A stretch of DNA of 34,592 bases from Mastigocoleus testarum BC008. Its GTDB lineage: Bacteria > Cyanobacteriota > Cyanobacteriia > Cyanobacteriales > Nostocaceae. The notes below the pieces were generated by a model. The model was not told the DNA's origin. It searched no databases and worked only from the letters and a program-made list of their open reading frames with translations. The stretch lies in assembly GCF_001456025.1 (NCBI RefSeq), contig NZ_LMTZ01000123.1, forward strand, positions 1-34,592, given 5' to 3'. The translations under genes were made by a program, and so were the position numbers. This document shows, piece after piece, positions 8,578 through 17,103 of the stretch (positions within the stretch are counted from its first letter, which is position 1; every line of letters begins with the position of its first letter).

Positions 8578-9443
8578 CCAACTAACAAATAAATTGTATT
8601 AATCGCGAACATCAAAATATTATTTTTGTAGAGTTTTCTCTGAGTATTCCCCTCGGAACCAAAAATCAACAAATATCATTTGTAGACACAGTTTTTCTTT
8701 CATAAAAACTTTATCTAAGCTTTAATTAAAATTTAATTTTCCGATCTTGCTACGCTTAATTTTATAACTCTATATTTCTATAGTGTTGAATTGATACTTA
8801 AGTACATTTTAATTATCACACATATAATTTTGTACTCAAATCGCATCAAAATGCAAACCTAATTCACACATCATTTTTCGTTGCCATGGTCATTTTGAAG
8901 ATAGCCCCGAAGAAAGTGCTTTCAAGCATGATTCTATTGATGTCAAAGGATTATGAACTCATTTATGAGAACTATATACGTTCGATAACTATATGTTAAT
9001 TTCAGTATTTTTCCAGCTTTTCAAACAGCGAATAACCACTTTTTAATAACTTATTTATATTTTTTATGAATTGTGTTTACAGGTTTACATATGACACCAA
9101 TTATGACAGCCTAAAAGCCTAATACTTAACTGGCAAGTTAAATGTCAAAGTTTGTTAATAATCAATTAACATTGTTTTTTTTTATCATCAAAATAGTCAA
9201 AACCTAAAACCCCTATGGAAGAAGGATTTATTCTTGAAAATTAAATTTGAAATTGATAAATTAACCCTAGTTTACGCTAAATTGCCGATCCCCAAATTTA
9301 ACAATTCGTGTTAGTCTGTTGCAGTTAATAACGGAAAGTAAAAACAGAACGAGTTCGAGACAAGGGGAATTTAGTTACGTCTGTCTTGTAACGTCCCGGA
9401 AAAATCAAACTTCAGTTCTTTGAGTGGATTAACATTCGGACGC
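8578..9443. other. Long AT-rich spacer between glsA and rlpA
   Basis: About 0.87 kb with no convincing ORF or RNA gene. It must hold the divergent promoters of glsA and the RlpA-type gene. Just before rlpA there is a small hairpin, GTTAC ... GTAAC, around 9374-9394. I compared the leader with the c-di-AMP (ydaO) riboswitch consensus, which can precede wall-lytic genes, and found no match. Confidence 0.5.
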
Positions 9444-10520
9444 ATGAATCAAAAACATTTTTATTTTTGGATTTTAGTGGCTATGTTCGCGACTATATTG
9501 GGAACGCCAAGACTTGGTCGCGCTCAAACAACTAAAGGAAATGTTATTAATAATCGGTCAGCATCACCAATTGAGGCGAAATTGGTTGGGAATGAATCTC
9601 AAATTGAACCAAGTGCAGCAAAAAAATTAGTCACACAAGTGGTATCTCATAAGTTGGAAGGACGACATGCTGCAACAATTTACATTCGCCAAATTCCTGT
9701 TCTTACTTTCTTAGGTCAATCATCAGCAGTACCCAGTAATATTTCAGATACTTCTGTAAAAACAATAGCCAGTCTCTCTCAGACACAAACTAACGATCCA
9801 ATTCATAAAGCTAATTTATTAGCAGAACGAATTAATCAGTTAGTTCATACAAATACAGATGCCAGTAAAATTACAGTTAATTGGAAAGGTGAGAAAAAGC
9901 TAGCATCTGCTGAATTAGGACAAAATAAAAGTTCATTTGTCAAACACTATAAAAACGATATCTTTGCCATCAAAACTAGCGATTCCAAGCTAGTAGAAAT
10001 TGATCAATATACTGTTTTAGCAGGCAGTACAAAAAATTTAGCAGAAGATGCACTACAAATAACCAATCGCTTACGGAGATTAATTGGTTATGCTCCACCA
10101 GTAAACAAAGTTGAAAATTTACCTGTAAGGGAACCAGTTAAGGTTGTCGGAGAAGAAAATAAATCTAAGATTGTCGGTCATCATATTCGTAAAAGAAGGA
10201 ATCGACGGAACCGAGCAAGAAGGGGAAGAATTCTAAGAGGTTGGGCTTCTTGGTATGGTTACGATGGTTCCGGTAATCGCACCGCTACCGGTGAAAGGTA
10301 TAATCCTGAAGGTTTAACAGCCGCTCACCGTTCTCTCCCATTTGGAACGCGAGTTCGAGTTACTAATACCCGTAATGGGCGCTCTGTTGTAGTAAGAATC
10401 AATGACAGAGGTCCCTTCATTCGGGGTCGAATCATTGATGTTTCTGCTGGAGCAGCAAGAAGATTGCGAATGATTAGTAGTGGCGTTGCACCGGTAAGAG
10501 TTGAAGTAATCAATAGGTAG
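9444..10520 (+). CDS. rlpA: RlpA-like double-psi beta-barrel protein (putative peptidoglycan lytic transglycosylase)
   Basis: I place the start at ATG 9444 (358 residues) rather than the upstream in-frame TTG at 9420, because it begins a good signal peptide (MNQKHFYFWILVAMFATILG, likely cut near GRA-Q) and has GGA just upstream. Residues about 30-240 are a low-complexity, cyanobacteria-type region with no recognised domain, ending in a very basic Arg-rich stretch. The last 90 residues are the double-psi beta-barrel of RlpA: RGWASWYG, the TATGERYNPEGLTAAHRSLP block, and VRINDRGPF with the catalytic-type Asp. There is no SPOR domain. The product is probably periplasmic, acting on peptidoglycan at septa. 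Lytic activity is inferred from the family. Confidence 0.87.
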   Translation: MNQKHFYFWILVAMFATILGTPRLGRAQTTKGNVINNRSASPIEAKLVGNESQIEPSAAKKLVTQVVSHKLEGRHAATIYIRQIPVLTFLGQSSAVPSNISDTSVKTIASLSQTQTNDPIHKANLLAERINQLVHTNTDASKITVNWKGEKKLASAELGQNKSSFVKHYKNDIFAIKTSDSKLVEIDQYTVLAGSTKNLAEDALQITNRLRRLIGYAPPVNKVENLPVREPVKVVGEENKSKIVGHHIRKRRNRRNRARRGRILRGWASWYGYDGSGNRTATGERYNPEGLTAAHRSLPFGTRVRVTNTRNGRSVVVRINDRGPFIRGRIIDVSAGAARRLRMISSGVAPVRVEVINR

Positions 10521-10569
10521 AATTACTTATAGTCGTTTGCTGCTTTTTAACTGCATCTATATATTTCTT

Positions 10570-10605
10570 AAACAGGGGTTTTTTAATTTAAGATCCCTGT
10601 TTTTG
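10570..10605 (+). terminator. Rho-independent terminator after rlpA
   Basis: AAACAGGG (10570-10577) pairs with CCCTGTTT (10595-10602) across a T/A-rich loop, followed by a T run, 50 bases after the stop codon. Confidence 0.82.
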
Positions 10606-11120
10606 CTATTTTAATTATTCTTTTATTTTTATTTCTGTGGCTTAAATCCCAAGCCAAGCAAGGGTTTTAGGAAATTTTATTTTGTAAATACATGAAAATA
10701 ACATTCTTTACGATTGTTCCTTTGGCGTTCAGTAAGTAAGGGTCACGCAAAAAAAAATTCATTAAACCTTAAAATTATATAAAATTAGCAATAAATCTTA
10801 GTTTTTCGAAATTATTTGGTATGAACTAGAGCTTATTTGGCTAAGTATCCAGATCCAGTTCGAAGACCTAAGAACAAATCTATAAAGTAAGTTAATTCAG
10901 CCTGAAATGAACACCCCCAGGGAAAAACCAACCACTACTGATAACTGCTTATGGAGCAATTCATAAATAAATCTATACCTAATTTTAAGGTAACCAATTA
11001 GCCAATGAACCACTTATAAACTACACAAACTCAACTGTTTGTAAATTTTATATTGATGGCATTCTCGCTCAAATTTTATAAACTAACGGGGAATAGATAG
11101 ATTATAACTAGGGGTTATTT
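10606..11120. other. AT-rich intergenic region before panC/cmk
   Basis: About 0.5 kb, AT-rich, with no ORF of note or RNA-like structure I can support beyond the rlpA terminator. It contains the unmapped promoter and leader of panC/cmk. GGGG lies 7 to 10 bases before the GTG start at 11121. Confidence 0.5.
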
Positions 11121-12728
11121 GTGCGCTTGCTGACGAGTGTTACAGCTTTACGCTGTTATGTAGCTCAACAAAAACGTTTGGCAACAAACTTTTTGCATTC
11201 AGAGGAAGGACAACTTGCAGAAGTTAGTACCTGGTTCCAAACTGCGATCGGTTTAGTCCCAACCATGGGAGCATTACATGAGGGTCATGTGAGTTTGATA
11301 AGGAAGGCACGACAAGAAAACAGGACTGTAATTGTCAGTATTTTTGTCAATCCTTTGCAATTCGGACCGAATGAGGATTATCAACGCTATCCTCGTACAT
11401 TAGAGCAGGATGCACAAATTTGCGAAGAACTCGGAGTTAATGCCATTTTTGCACCAACTCCGGAAGAAATGGGAGTACCTTTGAAGAATATAAAAGGGTC
11501 TAAAGTTACACAAGTTACTCCGCCATCTGCTATGATATCTGGCTTGTGTGGTCGTTCTCGGCTAGGACATTTTCACGGCGTAGCGACGATCGTGACCAAG
11601 CTTTTTAACTTGGTTTCGCCTGACCGTGCTTACTTCGGTGAAAAAGACTTTCAGCAACTGGCTACAATCCAAAAAGTAGTGGCTGATTTACATTTGCCTG
11701 TGGAAATTGTTCCCTGTCCCACAGTACGCTTAGCTAATGGTCTGGCTTTAAGTTCCCGTAATCAATATTTGAATGCGTCCGAGAAAGAGCAAGCAACGGT
11801 TATATATCGCAGTTTGCAAAAAGCTAAGAATGCATTTTGTGCCGGGGAAAAAAATAGTAGCAGACTTATCGCTTTAGTGCAACAAGAGTTGGCAAAGGTC
11901 AGCATTTTATCTGTTGAATATATCGAATTGGTTGAACCGACTACTTTAATGCCAATAGAAAAAGTTAAGGAGAAAGGAATGCTCGCGATCGCAACTAGAA
12001 TTGGTTCTACTCGTCTAATTGATAACGTTATCTTGCGCGATCGTCAGCCGATAGTCGCCATTGATGGACCTGCTGGAGCAGGTAAATCTACCGTTGCTCG
12101 TCAAGTTGCTGCTCAGCTAGAATTAGTGTATTTAGATACAGGAGCAATGTATCGGGCAATGACTTGGTTAGTGCTACAAAGAGGGATTACTCTCGATGAT
12201 GAATGCGCAATTGCTGAATTAGCCGATAAGTATGAGATTGAACTTACCCCGACTTCCAATTTACAATCACCAGTCAAAGTTTGGATTGACGGAAATGATG
12301 TGACTCAAGTGATTCGTACTCCTGAAGTAACAGCAAATGTTTCGGCGATCGCGGCTCAAACATCTGTACGGAAATCATTAGTCAGACAACAAAAAAATTG
12401 GGGAAAGAAAGGTGGCTTAGTTGCTGAAGGTAGAGATATTGGAACTCATGTTTTCCCCGATGCAGAAATAAAAATATTTCTCACAGCTTCTGTTAAGGAG
12501 CGCGCTCGTCGTCGTCAACTTGACTACGAGACACAAGGTCTGTCTTCAATTAATTTAAAACAATTAGAAAAAGACATTGCAGAACGTGACTGGAAGGATA
12601 GTACTCGTACAGTTTCTCCTTTACGAAAAGCAGAAGATGCTGTGGAATTACAAACAGATGGTCTAAGTATTTCGGAAGTGACAGGAAAAATTGTGTATCA
12701 ATATCAAAAACATCTATCTAATTTGTAG
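11121..12728 (+). CDS. panC/cmk: Bifunctional pantothenate synthetase / cytidylate kinase
   Basis: 535 residues, a fusion characteristic of cyanobacteria. The N-terminal part (1 to about 300) is pantoate-beta-alanine ligase: PTMGALHEGH (47-56, the HIGH-like ATP motif), VNPLQFGPNEDYQRYPRT and the LCGRSRLGHFHGVATIVTKL block. It makes pantothenate from pantoate and beta-alanine with ATP, for CoA. The C-terminal part (from about 311) is CMP kinase: Walker A GPAGAGKS (316-323), LDTGAMYRAMTW and the VAEGRDIGTHVFPDA block. It phosphorylates CMP and dCMP. The GTG start gives MRLLTSVTALRCY, matching the usual N-terminus of these fusions. Both halves look intact. It is a single-gene transcription unit, cytoplasmic. 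Confidence 0.97.
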   Translation: MRLLTSVTALRCYVAQQKRLATNFLHSEEGQLAEVSTWFQTAIGLVPTMGALHEGHVSLIRKARQENRTVIVSIFVNPLQFGPNEDYQRYPRTLEQDAQICEELGVNAIFAPTPEEMGVPLKNIKGSKVTQVTPPSAMISGLCGRSRLGHFHGVATIVTKLFNLVSPDRAYFGEKDFQQLATIQKVVADLHLPVEIVPCPTVRLANGLALSSRNQYLNASEKEQATVIYRSLQKAKNAFCAGEKNSSRLIALVQQELAKVSILSVEYIELVEPTTLMPIEKVKEKGMLAIATRIGSTRLIDNVILRDRQPIVAIDGPAGAGKSTVARQVAAQLELVYLDTGAMYRAMTWLVLQRGITLDDECAIAELADKYEIELTPTSNLQSPVKVWIDGNDVTQVIRTPEVTANVSAIAAQTSVRKSLVRQQKNWGKKGGLVAEGRDIGTHVFPDAEIKIFLTASVKERARRRQLDYETQGLSSINLKQLEKDIAERDWKDSTRTVSPLRKAEDAVELQTDGLSISEVTGKIVYQYQKHLSNL

Positions 12729-13210
12729 AATAAGAATAATAACGTTCTTTATCGATTCTTGTTGCTCCCTTTATGGTAACACTTTGATTAGTTTCACTTT
12801 TATGAACTAAAATTGGTCATAATTGGCACGCAAGTGTTTACTTCAAGACTTCATGATTAGGAGTAAGAGATAGATCGTAATTCGACTGACTTACACTTCA
12901 ATTACAAATACACTACTGATTTCCTAAAGAGACCTAATTAGATCATCAGGGTTTACTTAAAGTCAGTAATAATACACATCACCACCATTCTATTAACATA
13001 TCTATGAAAAAATTGGTATTAGACTAGTTTCGCTTTACTTTGTTTTGATTTAACTCTTTTGATTCAACAGGGAACTATCTGCAACCTTATTTGCCTGATA
13101 GAATTAATTTATTTTCTTGTTTGGACTAAATTCTTCAAAGCAAGATTGTCAATATATCAGTCACAGAAATTAGACAAAAAATGATAGAGCAGCTGGGTTG
13201 CTGACTATGA

Positions 13211-13609
13211 AATATTTTTGTCAAATATTCTGTTAAGCTATCTTGTTTAGCTGTTTGCCTAGCCATTTTGTACAAGGTTAGTCACAATACTTTTTGTCGA
13301 ACATTGTGTTTTCTAGTGTACTCACTCTGGGTGATTTGAGTGTTGGAAGCAGGCATTGACCAATAAAGCAAAAGTCTTTGATAAAGATTTACCGGTGCCC
13401 CAAAGTTATTGACGGGGCACTAAATATTTAGAGTTATAAACCGCACAGACGAAAAATTTTCTTCCTCAGGCATATGGGAAGAACTTTACGGTTTAGTTGA
13501 ACTGTTTTTGCAGTTTACGCTTAGTTTGCTATTAGTGTAAACTTTCCTTTTTAACAAGATTAAAGTGTAACGAAACGCTTTAAGTTGTTGTGAAAAAGAG
13601 TTAGCGTTT
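13211..13609. ncRNA. Candidate structured RNA block (chain of hairpins), strand unknown
   Basis: Successive inverted repeats with perfect arms: AATATTT/AAATATT (13211-13229), AGCTA/TAGCT (13236-13252), GTGCCCC/GGGGCAC (13395-13420), an outer stem TAAACCG/CGGTTTA (13437-13495) enclosing TTCTTCC/GGAAGAA (13459-13483), AACTG/CAGTT (13500-13515), which competes with AGTTTAC/GTAAACT (13512-13543), and AAACGCT/AGCGTTT (13573-13609). The nested pair and the two mutually exclusive stems are the best part. I do not recognise an RNA family: no tmRNA, RNase P, SRP, Yfr1 or TPP motif. AT-rich sequence makes some chance hairpins likely. Confidence 0.35.
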
Positions 13610-14016
13610 ACTATTTGTATCACTCTTGGCTTGAAAGGGTATCAGTCTTTGGAGGGATGATTGGGGATAAAAAAATATAAAAAAATATAAATCAAGGGGC
13701 AAATGTAACATAAAAAAATATTGATTTGTATCCCCAGAACCTTGCCAATACTATATTTGAGGTATTTAAGGACCGAAAACAGTGGATTTGTAAAAGTCAA
13801 TGAATCTAGAGTACTAATTAAAAACTATTGCACTATCGATCGCTTCACGGAAGAATAGAGTTTAATTAAAAAGTTATATGTCCCCAATCGTGGAATTAAG
13901 GTGATTCTTGAAATGTAACTGTTGTTTGATACGTACAGTTTTTACAAGACTTTAGGCCTTGACGTCACCTTTGGCTAATATCACTGTAAATGAACAGTAA
14001 CAATTGCAAGCAAAAA

Positions 14017-14087
14017 AACAAGATTATATTCTTGTTCGCCACTTCAATAGCGGCTTCTGTTCGAATACAACAAGGTTTAAGCCTTGT
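14017..14087 (+). promoter_or_regulatory. Two hairpins in the 5' leader of the DUF5895-like gene
   Basis: AACAAGA/TCTTGTT (14017-14036, 6-base loop ttatat) and ACAAGG/CCTTGT (14070-14087, 6-base loop tttaag) lie 57 to 127 bases before the ATG. They could be leader structures that affect translation or RNA stability, or a transcription-factor site. This is inference from symmetry only. Confidence 0.35.
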
Positions 14088-14131
14088 CAACTTTTCACTG
14101 CGCTGCACACAGGCGCGGTTCTCAAACTACC

Positions 14132-14137
14132 GGAGGA
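14132..14137 (+). promoter_or_regulatory. Strong ribosome-binding site GGAGGA
   Basis: GGAGGA is six bases before the ATG at 14144 and is the strongest Shine-Dalgarno in the window. It fixes the start of the DUF5895-like gene and argues against the overlapping upstream ORF. Confidence 0.85.
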
Positions 14138-14143
14138 TTTTAG

Positions 14144-15013
14144 ATGAAAGCATCTGCAAAATTCGATTTTGACGATGAGAAATATAATGCACTGCCTTCT
14201 CGAGTAATTCCCTGGTGTCAGATGATAAATCCTCGATACGGCAAAGATGGCATACAACATCATGGTTTGGCAATTAAGCTTGATAATGCCCATTCCGTAG
14301 ACTTTCAACCAGACGATAACTGGCAAGAGGTGGAGCATGAATTCAGTTCTGGGGTTGAAAATGTACTTATTACAGCAACTCCAAAATTAGTACTAGTGCG
14401 TCGAGGACCATTATCTGTTAAAGATAGGGAAACAGGAGTCAAACTTGGTACCCTCAAGGAAAATTACGATGCTTTTCTAGCAGATAAGCTCAGGTTTAAA
14501 ACTTTCACGCGTTATTTAGTCTTCCTTGTGGGAGAAAATAAAAAATTTCTACATAAAACTCCATTACAACTTACTCTTAGTGGTGCCGCAGGAGCTAGCT
14601 TCAGTAAAGCTTATTGTGAATATCAACAAGGTAAACCCAGTACTGGTTTTATTGCCGAATTAGAAAAAGCTTATGCTGGATATCGTCAACAGCCCTGGAT
14701 ACCTAAAGGTCCATTGTTCCATGCCCATGGAATTTTTTCTCCGATTATCGAATGTGAAGAAAGGGGAATCGCCACTAATACGGTCTTAGTTGCTTCAACG
14801 GTAGATTACAAACATCCAACAATTGCGACTCTCACCCAATATTTAATTGCTTCTGATTCAGAAGAATCAGCGATGATTTCTCAAGCTTTTGAGGAATACA
14901 AAGATTTTGCTAAAACTCCACCGAAAGCAGAAACTCAGAAAGTAGCGATGGCAAGTGTTTCTAGCTCATATATTTATCCAGATGAAGATGATTTTGGTTA
15001 TCCGCCGTATTAA
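14144..15013 (+). CDS. Conserved cyanobacterial protein, DUF5895-like
   Basis: 289 residues, cytoplasmic (no signal peptide or membrane span). I recognise it as a cyanobacterial family recalled as DUF5895. Marker blocks are FDFDDEKYNA at the N-terminus, LPSRVIPWCQMINPRYGKDG, LVRRGPLSVKDRETG, LTLSGAAGASFSKAY, HAHGIFSPIIECEERG and LIASDSEESAMI. The function is not established to my knowledge. The C-terminus is acidic and aromatic (YPDEDDFGYPPY) after a loose linker, resembling the protein-docking tails of single-stranded DNA-binding proteins, but no OB-fold was demonstrated. A strong GGAGGA site suggests good expression. The gene stands alone between a 1.4 kb non-coding region and purM. Confidence 0.75.
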   Translation: MKASAKFDFDDEKYNALPSRVIPWCQMINPRYGKDGIQHHGLAIKLDNAHSVDFQPDDNWQEVEHEFSSGVENVLITATPKLVLVRRGPLSVKDRETGVKLGTLKENYDAFLADKLRFKTFTRYLVFLVGENKKFLHKTPLQLTLSGAAGASFSKAYCEYQQGKPSTGFIAELEKAYAGYRQQPWIPKGPLFHAHGIFSPIIECEERGIATNTVLVASTVDYKHPTIATLTQYLIASDSEESAMISQAFEEYKDFAKTPPKAETQKVAMASVSSSYIYPDEDDFGYPPY

Positions 15014-15238
15014 ATAAAATTTAAATTATTATCAATTGACGGTTGATGCTTGGAAGTGAAAAAATATTCCATGTGGTTGGTCGTGCGTAAAACATAAATG
15101 TGAGATATCGTCTTTGTGCTTACGCTCTGCCCACAGTAATACTTTTATTAACAAAAATTAATTTCAATGGGTTGCGCACCCCTTCAGAAGATTTGCTGAT
15201 AAGTGCGGGCAAAAACGCTTAGGCTAATAGGGCTCAAA

Positions 15239-16267
15239 ATGGATTATCGGGATGCTGGGGTTGATGTTGAAGCAGGTAGAGAGTTTGTTGGACAAATTAG
15301 TAGCTTAGTTCGTAGTACAAACCGTCCTGGAGTTATTGGCGGTTTAGGTGGTTTTAGTGGTTGTTTTCAATTACCGACTGGTTTTCAAGAGCCAGTGTTG
15401 GTTTCTGGAACTGATGGTGTAGGTACAAAACTGAAAATAGCTCAGGCTGTCGCTCGACATGACACCGTGGGTATAGATCTGGTAGCAATGTGTGTCAATG
15501 ATGTATTGACTTCTGGAGCTGAACCATTATTCTTCTTAGATTACCTGGCAACAGGAAAATTAGATAAATTACAGTTACAGCAGGTAGTTTCTGGAATTGC
15601 TGCAGGTTGCAAACAAGCAAATTGTGCCTTGTTGGGAGGTGAAACGGCAGAAATGCCAGGTTTTTACCCTGGAGGTGAATATGATGTTGCTGGGTTTTGT
15701 GTGGGAATTGTTGAAAAGAGCGAGATGCTTGACGGTTCTCAAGTGAAGCTTGGAGATGTTGCTGTTGCTCTTCAAAGCAGTGGTATACACAGTAATGGTT
15801 TGAGTTTGGTCAGAAAAATTATTGACGAACAGGGATTTTCTTGGAGCAATCGTCCAGAATCATTAGGAAATAAAAGTTTAGGAGAAGTTTTTTTAACCCC
15901 CACAAAGATATACGTTGACGCTGTTTTGGGAGCAAGGAAATCTGGTTTGAAGATTAATGGGATGGCTCATATTACAGGTGGTGGGCTTCCAGAAAATTTA
16001 CCGCGTTGTTTGGATCGAAACCAAGGAATTAAGATCGATCCCAATAGTTGGTCTGTACCTTCTGTATTTCAATGGCTAGCAGATGTAGGGTCCGTAAGTT
16101 CCCAGGCCATGTATAATACTTTCAACATGGGTATTGGTTTCGTATTAATAGTTCCTGCGGAGAGTGCAGAACGAGCGATTAGTTATTTTCAGTCAAAAGA
16201 AATTTCTGCTTTTGCTATAGGCGAAGTAATTTCTGGTTCTGGGGAACTGGTGGGATTAGATTGTTGA
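15239..16267 (+). CDS. purM: Phosphoribosylformylglycinamidine cyclo-ligase (AIR synthetase)
   Basis: The ATG at 15239 gives 342 residues, the usual PurM length, beginning MDYRDAGVDVEAGREFV as in other cyanobacteria; AGGG is 7 to 10 bases upstream. The longer frame from GTG at 15203 adds 12 residues without family match. PurM converts FGAM to AIR with ATP, the fifth step of de novo purine synthesis, in the cytoplasm. Visible blocks are GGFSGCFQLP, VSGTDGVGTKLKIA, HDTVGIDLVAMCVNDVLTSG, ALLGGETAEMPGFY, LQSSGIHSNGLSL and HITGGGLPENLPR. The gene is intact. It is convergent with the next gene (59 bases), with no clear terminator between. Confidence 0.96.
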   Translation: MDYRDAGVDVEAGREFVGQISSLVRSTNRPGVIGGLGGFSGCFQLPTGFQEPVLVSGTDGVGTKLKIAQAVARHDTVGIDLVAMCVNDVLTSGAEPLFFLDYLATGKLDKLQLQQVVSGIAAGCKQANCALLGGETAEMPGFYPGGEYDVAGFCVGIVEKSEMLDGSQVKLGDVAVALQSSGIHSNGLSLVRKIIDEQGFSWSNRPESLGNKSLGEVFLTPTKIYVDAVLGARKSGLKINGMAHITGGGLPENLPRCLDRNQGIKIDPNSWSVPSVFQWLADVGSVSSQAMYNTFNMGIGFVLIVPAESAERAISYFQSKEISAFAIGEVISGSGELVGLDC

Positions 16268-16326
16268 CACTCCCCAATGACCAAAACCTGGGTATTTTAG
16301 TGGATATATATCTGACAGCTTTGTAA

Positions 16327-16974
16327 TTACCTATTACCCCTTTGGCGATGAATTTCTTCCCAAATTACTAAGTCTTCGGGGCGATCTATATCAGCTAAGG
16401 TTGGTAAATGACCTACAGCTAAATCGAGTTTTTTTGTAATATCCATAGTTTGTTGGAATACTTTTTCGGTTCCCCAATCAATATCTACGAACAATTCTGG
16501 AATTGATCGACACAAAGCAATTAAATAATAACCACCATCGATCGCTGGACCTAAAACCAAATCCTTGTCTGTTAGATGCTCAAAAGCCTGCTTCAAAATT
16601 CCCAGTTCGATACTAGGGCAGTCGGTACCAATAATAATTGATTTTTCTGCTCCATTTTGAAAAGCTTCCGATAGTGATCGCGCCATCCGCATTCCTAGAT
16701 CGCCTTCTCCTTGTGGTTGGTAAACAATATCGGAACCTAACCAATCTTTCATTAATTGCGCATTACCACCAGCGAAACGTAACTCTAGTGATAAAGGTAT
16801 TTGTTTTTGTAGCTGTTTTACCTTTGAGAGAATATACTCTGTCATTTCACGCTGAAGATTTGCAGCACCTTGAGGACCCAAAGCTGGTATTAATCGAGTT
16901 TTTGTTTTCCCTGCTTCTGGGTAGCGACTAAAAATAATCAAGTGCTGCTGTATTATTTCTGGTGGTTTTTGCAC
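16327..16974 (-). CDS. DUF2064 / TIGR04282-type nucleotidyl- or glycosyltransferase
   Basis: Rossmann-like GT-A protein of the family often named arsenosugar biosynthesis glycosyltransferase. Key blocks are HLIIFSRYPEAGKTKTRLIP (nucleotide-binding N-terminus), IIIGTDCPSI (DxD-like metal site), LVLGPAIDGGYYLIAL and the closing LPTLADIDRPEDL. I place the start at GTG 16974 (215 residues, family length). The frame extends to ATG 17046, but those extra codons run through a dispersed hairpin repeat (17023-17044) and have no family match; TTAGG lies just before the GTG. No radical-SAM or ArsM partner is next to it, so an arsenosugar role is not supported by context. The substrate is unknown. Confidence 0.8.
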   Translation of the reverse strand: MQKPPEIIQQHLIIFSRYPEAGKTKTRLIPALGPQGAANLQREMTEYILSKVKQLQKQIPLSLELRFAGGNAQLMKDWLGSDIVYQPQGEGDLGMRMARSLSEAFQNGAEKSIIIGTDCPSIELGILKQAFEHLTDKDLVLGPAIDGGYYLIALCRSIPELFVDIDWGTEKVFQQTMDITKKLDLAVGHLPTLADIDRPEDLVIWEEIHRQRGNR

Positions 16975-17022
16975 GCAATAACCTAATATATAAATTTCAA
17001 AATTATTTGAGATGAGATATGA

Positions 17023-17044
17023 GAGACGTACCACAATACGTCTC
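17023..17044. repeat. Dispersed inverted repeat GAGACGTA-N6-TACGTCTC, copy 1
   Basis: Perfect 8-bp arms with a ccacaa loop. A near-identical element with one arm mismatch occurs at 26766-26789, so this is a repeat family rather than a gene-specific site. On the plus strand it is followed by an A run; on the minus strand it lies 5' of the DUF2064-type gene. Confidence 0.75.
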
Positions 17045-17103
17045 AAAAAAATAATAACAACATCGCGTAAAACCGTTTTATGTTCTCTGTTTCCTGTTCC
17101 CTT

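Larger units (their letters stand above)
12729..14143. other. 1.4 kb non-coding region with clustered hairpins
   Basis: No ORF here looks like a gene. An ORF of 60 codons at 13990-14172 overlaps the next gene's ribosome-binding site and has no family resemblance. The region instead carries many inverted repeats (see the 13211-13609 and 14017-14087 entries) and a 12-base A/T tandem repeat near 13668-13692. It may contain a small RNA gene and a long 5' leader for the gene at 14144. Confidence 0.6.

Noticed and set aside
9300..9443. c-di-AMP (ydaO-type) riboswitch before rlpA
   Set aside because: The leader lacks the expected conserved blocks (GGGGTTAATC-like and CCGACAGCTAAC-like); only a small unrelated hairpin is seen.
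13000..13700. CRISPR array or transposon in the 1.4 kb gap
   Set aside because: No regularly spaced direct repeats, no terminal inverted repeats and no transposase remnant were seen; only scattered hairpins.
13990..14172. 60-codon ORF upstream of the DUF5895-like gene
   Set aside because: It overlaps the strong GGAGGA site and start of the next gene, has no family resemblance, no Shine-Dalgarno of its own, and runs through two leader hairpins.
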